NCBI GenBank assembly: GCA_003667245.1
Contig: RCNN01000299.1
Coordinates: forward strand, 1 to 26,909
Direction of reading: 5' to 3'
Origin: Heterostelium multicystogenum
Taxonomy: Eukaryota; Evosea; Eumycetozoa; Acytosteliales; Acytosteliaceae
Length of the DNA: 26,909 nt
The notes below the pieces were generated by a model. The model was not told the DNA's origin. It was given only the letters and a program-made list of their open reading frames with translations, and searched no databases. This document shows, in pieces, positions 10,139 to 18,455 of the stretch (its first letter is position 1; each line of letters opens with the position of its first letter). Made by a program: the position numbers and the translations under genes.

Positions 10139-10933
10139 TTTGAAGTTGTTATTATTATTATAATAAGTGTTTTTAAGTATAGTTTATATTGCTATATATT
10201 TAGTTATATATTGTAGTGATGATTAATTAGTATAAACAAATATATATTATTTATACTTTAGACTAAGGAAAATCCCAAGAATGTGCAAATGGAATTATTG
10301 ATATTAATTGAGGAATAGGGATCGCAAACGGGGAAGTGGGTGTGCTAATGTGCAGAGGAGAGGGAGAGATGAACAACTCTTGCTTTTAAAGACAAGACAC
10401 GTATACTGTGGTTGATTTGGGTGAGGTGTGGTTAGGGAAGGATGGCAATCGAGAATACCAATACTAATCAATAAATACTGTTGTTTTGTGAATGTTTGGC
10501 TAAACAAAAACTTTCGACTAACAATTCATACACTTCCCCATAATTTCACATTTTTTTTTACTTTATTTTTATTTATTTATAATTTTTTTTAAATTTTTAT
10601 TAGTTAACAATGCTTATTTTAACTTTGGGATTAGTTGTTTAATAACATGTTTATGATTATATCTGATTGACATATTTGCTTGTACTATAAATGCTGGTGA
10701 TGGTACTGGTTAGTTGTTCATTGATCATTTATCCAGTTCAGACAACAAAATTATAAAAAAATGTATATTGTTAATATTCTACCTGAATAGTTTATTGATT
10801 GTTTTTAATTTATACTCTTGACAAGATTCCTTCTTGCCAGAGTAATAATCAAGTTGACGACGTTAGCCTTCTTCAAAAGAAGGAATTGAAAAGGTGGGGT
10901 GAAAAACCTATAAATGTATGATTAATCGATTGC
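10139..10933. other. Intergenic; includes a GC-richer, purine-skewed block
   Basis: The first part is the ArgRS upstream region (ATTATTATTATAATAA just before the start). The stretch 10265-10510 is clearly less AT-rich and G-rich on the plus strand, with GTGGGTGTGC (10336-10345) and GGTGAGGTGTGG (10419-10430). These resemble the GT-rich G-box elements bound by the dictyostelid factor GBF. The longest ORF there (minus, 67 residues) shows no protein-like features. The remainder (10530-10930) is AT-rich and empty. Confidence 0.45.
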
Positions 10934-12436
10934 TTATGGAATACCTGTTGAACCAGTGAGCAAATAGCTGAGTAAGAATGCAAAGAGTGTTGCTACCCAA
11001 ATACCGAAATTCAAAAAGAATGACATAACAATACCAGTTACTTCCTTTTCGTGTTCATCGGCTTTAGTTGGTCCAAACATCATTGCCAATGCTTTAATTT
11101 AAATGATATGATTAGTTGAAATGTATACATTTTAATAACAGAATGAATAACTTACTTCCACAATAACCATTGGACAATGAGAAGAAAAACATAAGTACAA
11201 AGTAAATGGCAATGTTTCTAAAGTAAAGTGGCTTCACACAGAATGCAAAGAGTGGGAAGAAAATCAATCTGATCACAGTTGGAATCCAAAGATTGTTTGG
11301 TGTGAAAATGACGAACCATTTTGGTGCAGTTCTGCCAATATAATCACCAATCATGAATGTCAAGACAAAGAGGATTTGGAACCAATCATCTCCAAGACCA
11401 GAGTTGATGTTTTGAACAAGACCAGTGACACCAGGGAACAATGAGAGAGTTGTAAAGAATACAGTGAACACAACGAAGGCTTCTCTCCATACTTTTCCCA
11501 ACAATATCTTGAATGAGACTTGTTTCTTTGGTGGAACATCATATCCATTAATTGATCCACTCTGTTGATTCTATAGAAAATAACGATATGTTTTAGAACA
11601 TAGTATAATTAGGTCAGAGGTTTTTATGCTTACATTGTAGTTTCTCATGTAGTGGCGAGTGTAGTTAAGTCTAAGGAGTATTTGGTAGGCAAAGAAGCAG
11701 AGAATGAGAACACCTCCTCCCAAGAAGAAATAGAGGAAGCTTGTCTTTTTTACCATCGCTTGGTGATGGCATTGATACTTTAGTGATGATACTAATGATC
11801 GAGGCAATGATACCGGCGATACCACAACCAGACATGACGGCACCGGTGTAGGATGATGGGAAAAACGCTACTAAACCAATGACGCTACCGAACAGAAGTG
11901 ATGAAAAGGCACCAGAGAAGAAAGTCAAGATCAATGACACTGAAACTGCACCGGTTTTGCTGTCAGTGATAATCATTGGGATGAATGGCATAAAAAAGAG
12001 GATAACGGCACCACCCATAAGGAAGCCATTGATTCTAAGATTAAAAGAGAGCTTTGGCATCAACTTCAATGAAACAAACAACAAAACCCATGAAAAGAAG
12101 TTGTATGCCAACGACATCAAGAATGGGTAGGAGTAACCTGGATACTGTGTATTGAAGTAGTCTCCGGCCGCAATGTAACAGTTGAATGGGAACAGAAGTC
12201 CAATACCAAGAAAACAACAACAAATCCAAGCAAGTCCAAACTAAATTTTAAGGATAGCATACAAATTCAATTAGGTCATCGATTCCAACGATTATCTTGA
12301 TAAATATATATATATCTATCTAACATCAACAGTCAGGCTATACTTACTCTGTCTGGGGGTGGATAACTATCATCCAAAGGGGTGTCAATCAGCCTAACAT
12401 TTTCGATATTAGTATATTCGCTATCTTATTCCTCAT
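10934..12436 (-). CDS. Equilibrative nucleoside transporter (ENT/SLC29)
   Basis: About 420 residues in four exons: 12436-12348, 12240-11634, 11570-11156 and 11091-10934. The introns at 12241-12347, 11571-11633 and 11092-11155 have GTAAGT or GTAAGC donors and TTTAG, TATAG or AAAG acceptors. The N-terminal cytosolic segment (NVRLIDTPLDDSYPPPDR) leads into TM1, LGIGLLFPFNCYIAAGDYF, typical of ENTs. Eleven hydrophobic segments are expected and most are visible. A charged loop carries SDGKKDK. The C-terminal half holds WFVIFTPNNLWIPTVIR, then the family block FFFSLSNGYCGTLAMMFGP (completed across the last intron) and ends LLTGSTGIP. It should carry nucleosides or nucleobases across the plasma or an internal membrane. 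Single-base breaks occur near 11755 (an A run) and near the start (about 12425), so the start is inferred. Confidence 0.92.
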
Positions 12437-13382
12437 TTTATAATATTTATGTCTTTAATAAAACTATCTATCTCGAGTTCGCTGTCGTCTACTGTGTAGT
12501 TTAGTTTATAATAGTTTTGACATAAATAGCAAAAGTAGTAGAATTCAAAAGAAGGTGTGTGTATTGTTTTCTATTATTTATATTTGCAAAACAATATTAT
12601 TATTATTATTTCAGAATATTTTGAGCGGTCGTTTTTGAGTTACTCTGTGTTATCTTGTGGACTATTTATTTGACCTGTGTTGTTGTTGTTGTTGTTATTT
12701 TGTTTTTATACACAGAACGAATGCAAATATATGAATAATAATAAGCAAAGCAAAGTAGAGTCAACTAACAAACTATAAAGTAGATGATATTGTTGTTGGA
12801 CTGGTCAAAGTTTAAGTAAGAGTTGTGTGAATTTTTATTCTTTTTGCAAAGAATCCTTAAGATGAACGAATGTTTTCTTTCTTCTGTCCAGACCAATTTA
12901 AATACAAATAAAATCTAATTAATTTGTCGATATCGTTTTGATGTTTTTTTAAATTTTTTTAAATGATCGAAATTTAAATATCACTGGGATTTTTATCTTC
13001 TAATTACGCTTCGACACAACTTTGGATTGATTGATTGATTCAATAGAATCAATCAGTATACTTCAGATACATTCGATAGAAATCGAAGAAATTATCAAAA
13101 GGTGAGAACTCAATAAAATTAGTATGGTCGAAGAGTGGGATTATTATTTGGAATTTAATTTGTACATTTCCTAATCAAAGTATAAATCCAATTCTTTAGG
13201 TATTGCTGAAGGTAGAGGAATTGTGAGTATATATAATTTTAGACATAAACAAAAGTAATGATTACACTCTTTGGTTTAATGTATATAAGTAAACCCGCGA
13301 ATATTTCATTTTGTTGAAAGAAAAACGATTGGAAAATGTAAATAAAATACAAAAGTTTGTTTATTTAATCAATTAAAATTCT
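12437..13382. other. AT-rich intergenic region with small hairpins and possible orphan exons
   Basis: No confident gene. The left part is the ENT promoter region with a GTT run (12679-12696). A perfect 10-bp stem with a 4-nt loop lies at 13032-13055. At 13199-13222 a 24-nt block between a TTCTTTAG acceptor and a GTGAGT donor looks like a tiny plus-strand exon. A further acceptor (TTTTACTTTTCAG) precedes 13401. These could be 5' exons of a plus-strand gene leading into the 13383-13604 ORF, but no start codon could be placed. Confidence 0.3.
13032..13055. repeat. Small perfect hairpin
   Basis: TGATTGATTC and GAATCAATCA are perfect reverse complements, separated by the 4-nt loop AATA. A weaker hairpin (TTCGAT/ATCGAA, about 13072-13087) follows. 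It lies in non-coding DNA. It may be a structural element, part of an unrecognised small RNA, or chance in AT-rich sequence. Confidence 0.5.
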
Positions 13383-13604
13383 TTGTATTTTACTTTTCAG
13401 ATGTTCTTGAAATTGTGGAGAAAAATTTTAATTTTATATTTTGGGTTTCATCTATATCATTGGTTACGTTGGATTCTCTGTATTACATTTATTGCTTCCC
13501 TTGTGTGTTGTGTATCTTGTTGTGGAGGTGGAAGTTGTGGTTGTTGTAGTGTTTTTGGAGGATATTTATCAATGGATGTAGGCGTTGAGGATGTTTTTGT
13601 CTAA
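13383..13604 (+). CDS. Doubtful plus-strand ORF, hydrophobic and Cys/Gly-rich
   Basis: A 73-residue ORF with a basic start (FLKLWRKILILYFG), a hydrophobic stretch (WILCITFIASLVCCV) and a Cys/Gly run (SCCGGGSCGCCSVFGG), ending inside the left arm of a long hairpin. A good acceptor lies immediately before its second Met (13401). Against it, the complementary strand here reads as typical dictyostelid coding sequence (PPKTLQQPQLPPPQQDTQ), and the Cys/Gly run is what such Pro/Gln codons give in antisense. Only one strand is likely to be coding, and I favour the minus strand. Confidence 0.15.
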   Translation: MYFTFQMFLKLWRKILILYFGFHLYHWLRWILCITFIASLVCCVSCCGGGSCGCCSVFGGYLSMDVGVEDVFV

Positions 13605-14190
13605 AAATACTCAAAGAAAAGGAAAATAAGATCAGAGTATTTTTTGGACCAAAAAAAATCCTCAACCCCTACATCCATTGATAAATATCATCTTTTTTCT
13701 GTGAAGATGAAGACTTTTGAAAGTTTATTAATCTCCTATATGTTTTTAATTGTGATATTTTTCAAATATTACCTGTTGTTGATGTTCAACTATTGTTTTC
13801 AAGATTACAATATGTAAACCATTTTAGAGTTCCAATTCTCGTTTTTTGATTTGTAGATCTAAATTAAATAAAAGAAAGAAGGGTAAGAAAAAAGAATTGT
13901 TAGTATTGAATGCCACAATTCTTGATATTGGTTTGTGAAACTTAGGAGTTGGTTGTACTTTATATTAATAATGACAAATAATACAAATGAAATGAAATCC
14001 CTTGGAGGAGCATAATTGTTAACAAGATTATTATAGAAGAAAACAAATGTCACTTTCTTCCAAAAACACTAAGTGTTATTTTTACCCTTTGCAATAAACC
14101 ATCAAGATTTAGGCTTTTTTGTTGGAGTTCTGTAAGTAATGATTGATGGATCCTAAGCAAATGTGTTACTTTCACCGATACAAATGAATG
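13390..14190 (-). CDS. Possible multi-exon coiled-coil protein (tentative)
   Basis: Several minus-strand blocks look coding and are flanked by good splice signals, although no full model can be closed. About 14155-14085 reads RIHQSLLTELQQKSLNLDG, a coiled-coil-like helix, then a GTAAAA donor. After a strong acceptor (TTATTTAATTTAG at about 13860) comes LQIKKRELEL, then ILKTIVEHQQQ, a GTAATA donor (about 13772) and an acceptor (CAAAAG, about 13715) into SSSSQKKDDIYQW. Beyond the hairpin, 13600-13390 reads SIDKYPPKTLQQPQLPPP, REAINVIQRIQR and, after a one-base shift, TNDIDETQNIKLKFF, with a stop at 13390. No family was recognised, and exon order across the hairpin is uncertain. The 5' end is unknown and close to the GH25 gene. 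Confidence 0.3.
13558..13692. repeat. Long near-perfect inverted repeat (hairpin, 22-nt loop)
   Basis: The arm 13561-13612 is the reverse complement of 13635-13689. The outer 22 bp (13561-13582 with 13668-13689) match perfectly. One mismatch follows, then 9 more matched bases (13584-13592 with 13658-13666), then a T/A-rich inner part with small bulges that ends in TACTC/GAGTA. The loop is 13613-13634. A transcript from either strand would fold into a stem of about 50 bp. Candidates are a microRNA or siRNA precursor, a small inverted-repeat element, a cruciform, or an assembly fold-back. No terminal target-site duplication was obvious. Confidence 0.85.
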
Positions 14191-14203
14191 TCAAGTTAAA
14201 TAG

Positions 14204-15087
14204 TCAGGGTTCCCTATTGACTAAATCATTGAGTATTAATTTACAAGGTTTGTAATGACATAGAGATTGTAATGAAAGATAAGTTAATACAACTAAAAAC
14301 TCAGATGTGTTATTTATTTGATGATTTCTGGATGGTGTTAAAAATTGGTTGTATACTTCATTGGGGGTTGATATGATGTCAACTTTGGTACTACACATTT
14401 CGACATTTTTCTGAACTAAATTTAAGGTTGGAAGAGTCCATCCACACAAAAGACTTGAAGTTTTTTCTTATTGGAGCAAGGTCATCTTCATAAACCCAGA
14501 GAGGAAGACTGTTACCTAGAATGTCACCAACAGTGCGATACCAGTTTGCCAATGAAGTGTGAATTCCTAGCTTTTTTATTGAGATAAAATGATTCATCCT
14601 CATTCTTTGGTAGTAAGCATTGTTCACAGGGTAGTCGAACCACTTTTCATGATTTAGATCAACCCATACTGTGTCAACTGTCACGTTGTTTTTCTCAAGA
14701 TATACCAATGTATCATTAAAAGGATCGGAATCCAAGTCATAGTATTGAATATATTTGGAAATACAATTGCATCAACTCTTTGTATAACCAGATTCCTTTG
14801 CAAGTTTAATACTATATTATTAACGAAAGAAAATAAATATATATAGTTCAATCATGTTGTTAAAAGGATAATTACTTGTTTATACAGCTTTCTGCTACTT
14901 GAGTTTCATTAAAGCAGGTAAAAAACAGCAATTCTTGCGCCAATCTCTGCCAAACATTCCATAGTATCACCATCCAATTCTTGACCACCAGAATAATGTA
15001 CTCCATAAAGGGCACTAGATAAAACTTATAAAAGAACAAATCAAAAATAAAAACTACAGTTCCCCTATCTAATAACCTGTGTAGCAT
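14204..15087 (-). CDS. GH25 lysozyme-like protein, catalytic Glu apparently replaced
   Basis: A glycoside hydrolase 25-type (Chalaropsis lysozyme-like) TIM-barrel protein, the family dictyostelids use against bacterial walls. Conserved blocks in order are ALYGVHYSGGQ, DTMECLAEIGARIAVFY, (after an intron at 14812-14875, GTAATT...ATATAG) IKLAKESGYTKVDAIVFPN, DTVWVDLNHEKWF, LGIHTSLANWYR, LPLWVYEDD, GWTLPTLNL and NVEMCSTKVDI. The strand that normally ends in Asp-x-Glu reads VDLN, so the catalytic Glu is Asn here. After the barrel an unusual tail runs to the stop at 14204. Single-base shifts occur near 14920, 14778, 14738 and 14447. The 5' end is not resolved: an acceptor (TTTATCTAG) before ALYGVHY suggests a short upstream exon, ideally with a signal peptide, which I could not place. 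Confidence 0.75.
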
Positions 15088-15592
15088 AAAAGTCAATAGT
15101 TATTAGTAATTATTAAATATATATAAAATTTGAATCAAAAACAAACATATTATTTTTTTGAGAATTAACTGATGATAACAATGGTTATAATATATATTAT
15201 GTTATTACTATGATTAAATTATTAAAAAAATTGTAATAAAATATAAATATAATATATAATAAATATAATTTAATGATTGATTAAAGATATTGATATGATA
15301 TTATTATATCTGTTTTTGGTTCATTGAAAAATAACATGGTTTGAACAAATAAACATTTTAGTAACTTACTTTCACGTGAACACAATGGTTTGATTGATCA
15401 ATTAGTGTTTTCAATATCGATTTTGGAGATAGTTCAATTCAATGATGAGTATAATAACTCCATAGATATGAATGGAAAATGTATTGATTGTTTTTGTACA
15501 TTATAAATATATTACAGTATGAATTGCTTGATCTATTGTTTTCATCAGAGATTGCTGTAGAGGATGATCTTACATAGCCAGTCTCTTCTTCT
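15088..15592. other. AT-rich region, no gene resolved
   Basis: Mostly A/T-rich sequence between the GH25 gene and the orphan gene to the right. It holds a 10-bp palindrome TTCACGTGAA (15371-15380) with a CACGTG core. A minus-strand donor-like GTAAGT sits at about 15365-15370, which may mean that exons of the orphan or of the GH25 gene extend here. No conserved protein segment was recognised. Confidence 0.35.
15371..15380. promoter_or_regulatory. CACGTG palindrome, possible E-box-like site
   Basis: TTCACGTGAA is a perfect 10-bp palindrome in AT-rich DNA roughly 290 bp upstream of the tentative GH25 start. CACGTG cores bind bHLH or bZIP factors in many eukaryotes. Here the role is only a suggestion, and the site may fall inside an unmodelled exon. 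Confidence 0.2.
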
Positions 15593-16343
15593 TTAAATCT
15601 CTAAGGTCATTACTTGAAAGATGTTGTCAATGTTAAAAGAATCTTTGGATGATGTTATAAATGATGTTGAATCGATTTAGATGTTCTCCAAGTCTCAATG
15701 TCATTGAAGATCTTTGAACATTGTTCTTGATTATCTGATGAGATGGTGTCTGATCTGGTGCCAACAATGATAAAATATAATATCTTCTAGGTTTGGTATT
15801 CTGTTATTTTGAACAGTACTCGATTTCGATGAATCAATGCTATTTTGTTGGGTATGCTTGACAACAGTTTTGTAAGCTTTCTTCATCTGACTAACAGAAT
15901 AAGATTCACCAACTTGATATGCCAAGAAACATCCATCCAAAGAGAATATAAGAATCGGAGGAATAACAAATCTAGAAAAATTATATATGCATATCTGTAA
16001 AGAAGCTTGTACTCTTTTCTCTTGTTTTTAACATATTAACATCAATCTCTTCACTATTGAAGCTAATGCTGACATGACTATTATTAATTACATTATTATT
16101 ATTATTGTTATTATTATTGTTGTTGGTATTGTTATTATGATGTTGATCTATATCGGGATCAATGAAATAAGGTGAGGCAATATTTATGTTCTTCGCATAA
16201 TAGTCAATTACTGTATTATTTGGTTCAGGGTAGTGTCTATGACAAAAACCTTCCAGCAATGGAACTCTTTTCCAATGCCATTTTGGCCAACCATTAATAT
16301 CTTTAACATTATTACTTTCTTTGGATTTGACATTGTTATTCAT
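15593..16343 (-). CDS. Orphan protein with poly-Asn linker, frame-broken
   Basis: Starts MNNNVKSKESNNVKDINGWP, followed by an aromatic/His-rich segment (KWHWKRVPLLEGFCHRHYPE), YFIDPDIDQHH, a run of about 12 Asn, and SEEIDVNMLKTREKST. After a TTTTTCTAG acceptor (about 15973) and one frame change the reading continues VIPPILIFSLDGCFLAYQ, MKKAYKTVVKHTQQN and NRIPNLEDII. Another shift near 15770 gives LLAPDQTPSHQIIKNNVQ, LRLGEHLNRFN and finally FNIDNIFQVMTLEI with a stop at 15593. The sequence composition is coding-like throughout, but no domain was recognised and the joins are uncertain. A further fragment (EEETGYVRSSSTAISDENN) to the left may be another exon. Confidence 0.5.
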
Positions 16344-16524
16344 AAAATAATATCATTGGATTCCAATTCTATTATTTATATTATGTTTTTTTTGTAGAAC
16401 CAAAATGTAGATTTAAAGGAGAATCAGAAAATTTCATGTGTGTTACAAAATTAGTGTATATAAGAGTGTAGTATTTAAAAAAATTCTATTCTCATCGGTA
16501 TTAAGAAATCAGATAAAAGAAATA

Positions 16525-17637
16525 ATGTTCTTGTAAGTCAGAAAGTAGTTTGAAATTCGAATGGTATGACCTTGGTTGCTTCCAAGGCCGATTGTTGTAC
16601 TACAAACTATATTGAAAGATACAAGAATATTTATAATGCTCTCTGTAGAGAGAATGTTGGTGGTGTAGTGGTGGGTGTGATGAAAAGAAGAGCTTTAAGA
16701 ATATTATATGCGAAAATCACTAAAAGCAGCACTTAAAAATGGGAAATATAGAAGTTTTTGGAATTCCTTCAACTTCAAAGCCCGGATGAATATAGTGGTC
16801 TTTCTAAATGAGAACCGACCGAAGGATGCCTTCCAACTATTGCTGAAAACGTTGCAATTACTGGCAACTTACCGATAATCAAATATCTTTTTTCCAAAGA
16901 CAAATCAATATGTCACTATTAAAATGCTGTACTACGCAGCGGTACCTCGAAATTGTTAAGTTCCTTCATTACAACAGAACCGAAGGATGTACGCAAGGTG
17001 CAATGAACGACGCTGCCATCAATGGACACATAGAGATTGTCAAGTTTCTCAATGAGAATCGAACAGAAGGCTGCTTTCCTGGTATTTTGGAATTAATCAC
17101 TCATTTGGATATATTCAAATAAAGCAAGTTCAAGAGAAATGTCTATCTAATGCCTAGCAATGTGGATGTATTGGCCAATATAGATGTTGCTCAAAGAAAT
17201 CCCCACTTCAATGGCTCAAAGACAATACTACATCGATCCTCACATCCAGAGCTTACACCCATGCAATTACTAGAGAGAGTAACCTAACGGCAATCAAAAG
17301 GTTGCATGAGAATACGTCGTTTTCTCTCCCAAACGATGCACTGGATCTGGTTTCAATACTAGGGAGATCGTCTGAGGATGAGCTCTCCATTGTCCGATAT
17401 CTGCACGAGAATGGAGCAACAGCCACGACCAAGGCAATGGACTACACACTAAGACTAGATGTGATGTCATTTTTGCATTTCAATCGTACAGAAGGGTGCA
17501 CATCACCAGCGATGGAGCGTGCCATAGCCTACAAAAATATCCCTATCATCAAATTTCTAGATCAACACAGAACAGAGCATTTGAATATCAAACTTTGCAT
17601 TCAAATCCAATACATCCAACCTTATCAACAACCGTAA
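16525..17637 (+). pseudogene. Ankyrin-type repeat protein, many frame breaks
   Basis: A member of the dictyostelid ankyrin-like repeat family with the consensus 'hEIVKFLhxNRTEGCT'. Visible units include NIEVFEFLQLQSPDEYS, EGCLPTIAENVAITGNLPII, LEIVKFLHYNRTEGC, AAINGHIEIVKFLNENRTEG, ELSIVRYLHENGATATTKAM, VMSFLHFNRTEGCTSPAMER and NIPIIKFLDQHRTEH. The final stop is at 17635-17637. The start is tentative (ATG at 16525). Units are spread over three frames with six or more changes (about 16750, 16800, 16920, 16945, 17095 and 17290). Such families have many paralogues, so real decay is possible; equally, neighbouring housekeeping genes carry similar shifts. Ankyrin units mediate protein binding. No other domain was seen. 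Confidence 0.7.
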
Positions 17638-17728
17638 ATGCATAAAAGAATTAAAACTATAGTACTAATACTAATCTCCCTATATGGGTATCTGCTTGTC
17701 TGTCTTTCTATCTGTAATATATATAAAT

Positions 17729-18207
17729 TTATTGATCTGATACCTGTTTAAAAGATTGATTGATCTTGTCTCTAAGTTTTTGTCTTTCCTCTTCAAATCT
17801 TCTTATGTCTTTCTTCAGGCCACTCTGGTACCTTTAATCCTACTCTTTCTGATGACTTTACAATTCTTTCTCTGTTTGGTATACCTATATTATATTCTTC
17901 TAACAAATTCTGAAATATGTTATAAAGTTAGTTTCATCGTCGATCACTTGGATATCGAACTAATATTAACCTGTAGATCTTTAGCAGCTTTTAAATAGAA
18001 ACGATATGATTTGACAGTGTCTTGCAGTGCTCTAATCTCTTGTTCATCTTGTACATTCTTATTGGCACGGAACATCTCTCTGACGTTAGCACGCCACCAA
18101 CGATCCTGTTTGATTGCAGGGTATCTCAAACCCTCTCTTAACAATCTTCTAAATAAAACAAGTGACGATGTAGTAATAGGTGCAACCACTGCTGTTTTAG
18201 ATGCCAT
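17729..18207 (-). CDS. LYR-family mitochondrial assembly factor, FMC1-like
   Basis: About 139 residues in two exons (18207-17971 and 17909-17729). The intron at 17910-17970 is GTTAAT...TTTCAG. The N-terminal half carries the LYR-type helix pair SSLVLFRRLLREGLRYP and WWRANVREMFRANKNVQDEQ, then KSYRFYLKAAKDLQ. The second exon gives NLLEEYNIGIPNRERIVKSS followed by ERVGLKVPEWPEE. The pattern FRRLLRE...LLEEYNIG...VGLKVP matches FMC1 (C7orf55), a matrix protein needed for assembly of the F1 part of ATP synthase. A charged coiled tail (RRFEEERQKLRDKINQSFK) ends in VSDQ and TAA, longer than in other FMC1 proteins. One A-run shift near 17805 was bridged. The LYR assignment is fairly sure; FMC1 orthology is my best reading. 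Confidence 0.7.
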
Positions 18208-18455
18208 TTTATCCTATATATATATTTAAACTAATATTAATATTATAATTTGCTCAGAGTTGACGACTCGCTTTTTTCATTGTTATTTTAATTAGCAAAA
18301 ATGATCAAATTTTATATTACAATTTTATTAAATATAATGATAATACATGGCATCTTGTGAAGAACCATGTTGGTGATAAATATGGCTCGGCTCTTTTTTG
18401 AAGGGCTATCCATGTTTATTGTTTAGATTGATGTTGGTGCGATTTTATGCATGGA

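Noticed and set aside
10304..10507. Minus-strand ORF of 67 residues in the G-rich block
   Set aside because: Composition follows the DNA skew (Pro/Leu/Ser), with no domain and no splice or start context.
17756..17998. Hydrophobic plus-strand ORF that looks like a membrane protein
   Set aside because: It is antisense to the second exon and intron of the FMC1-like gene, whose motifs are clear.
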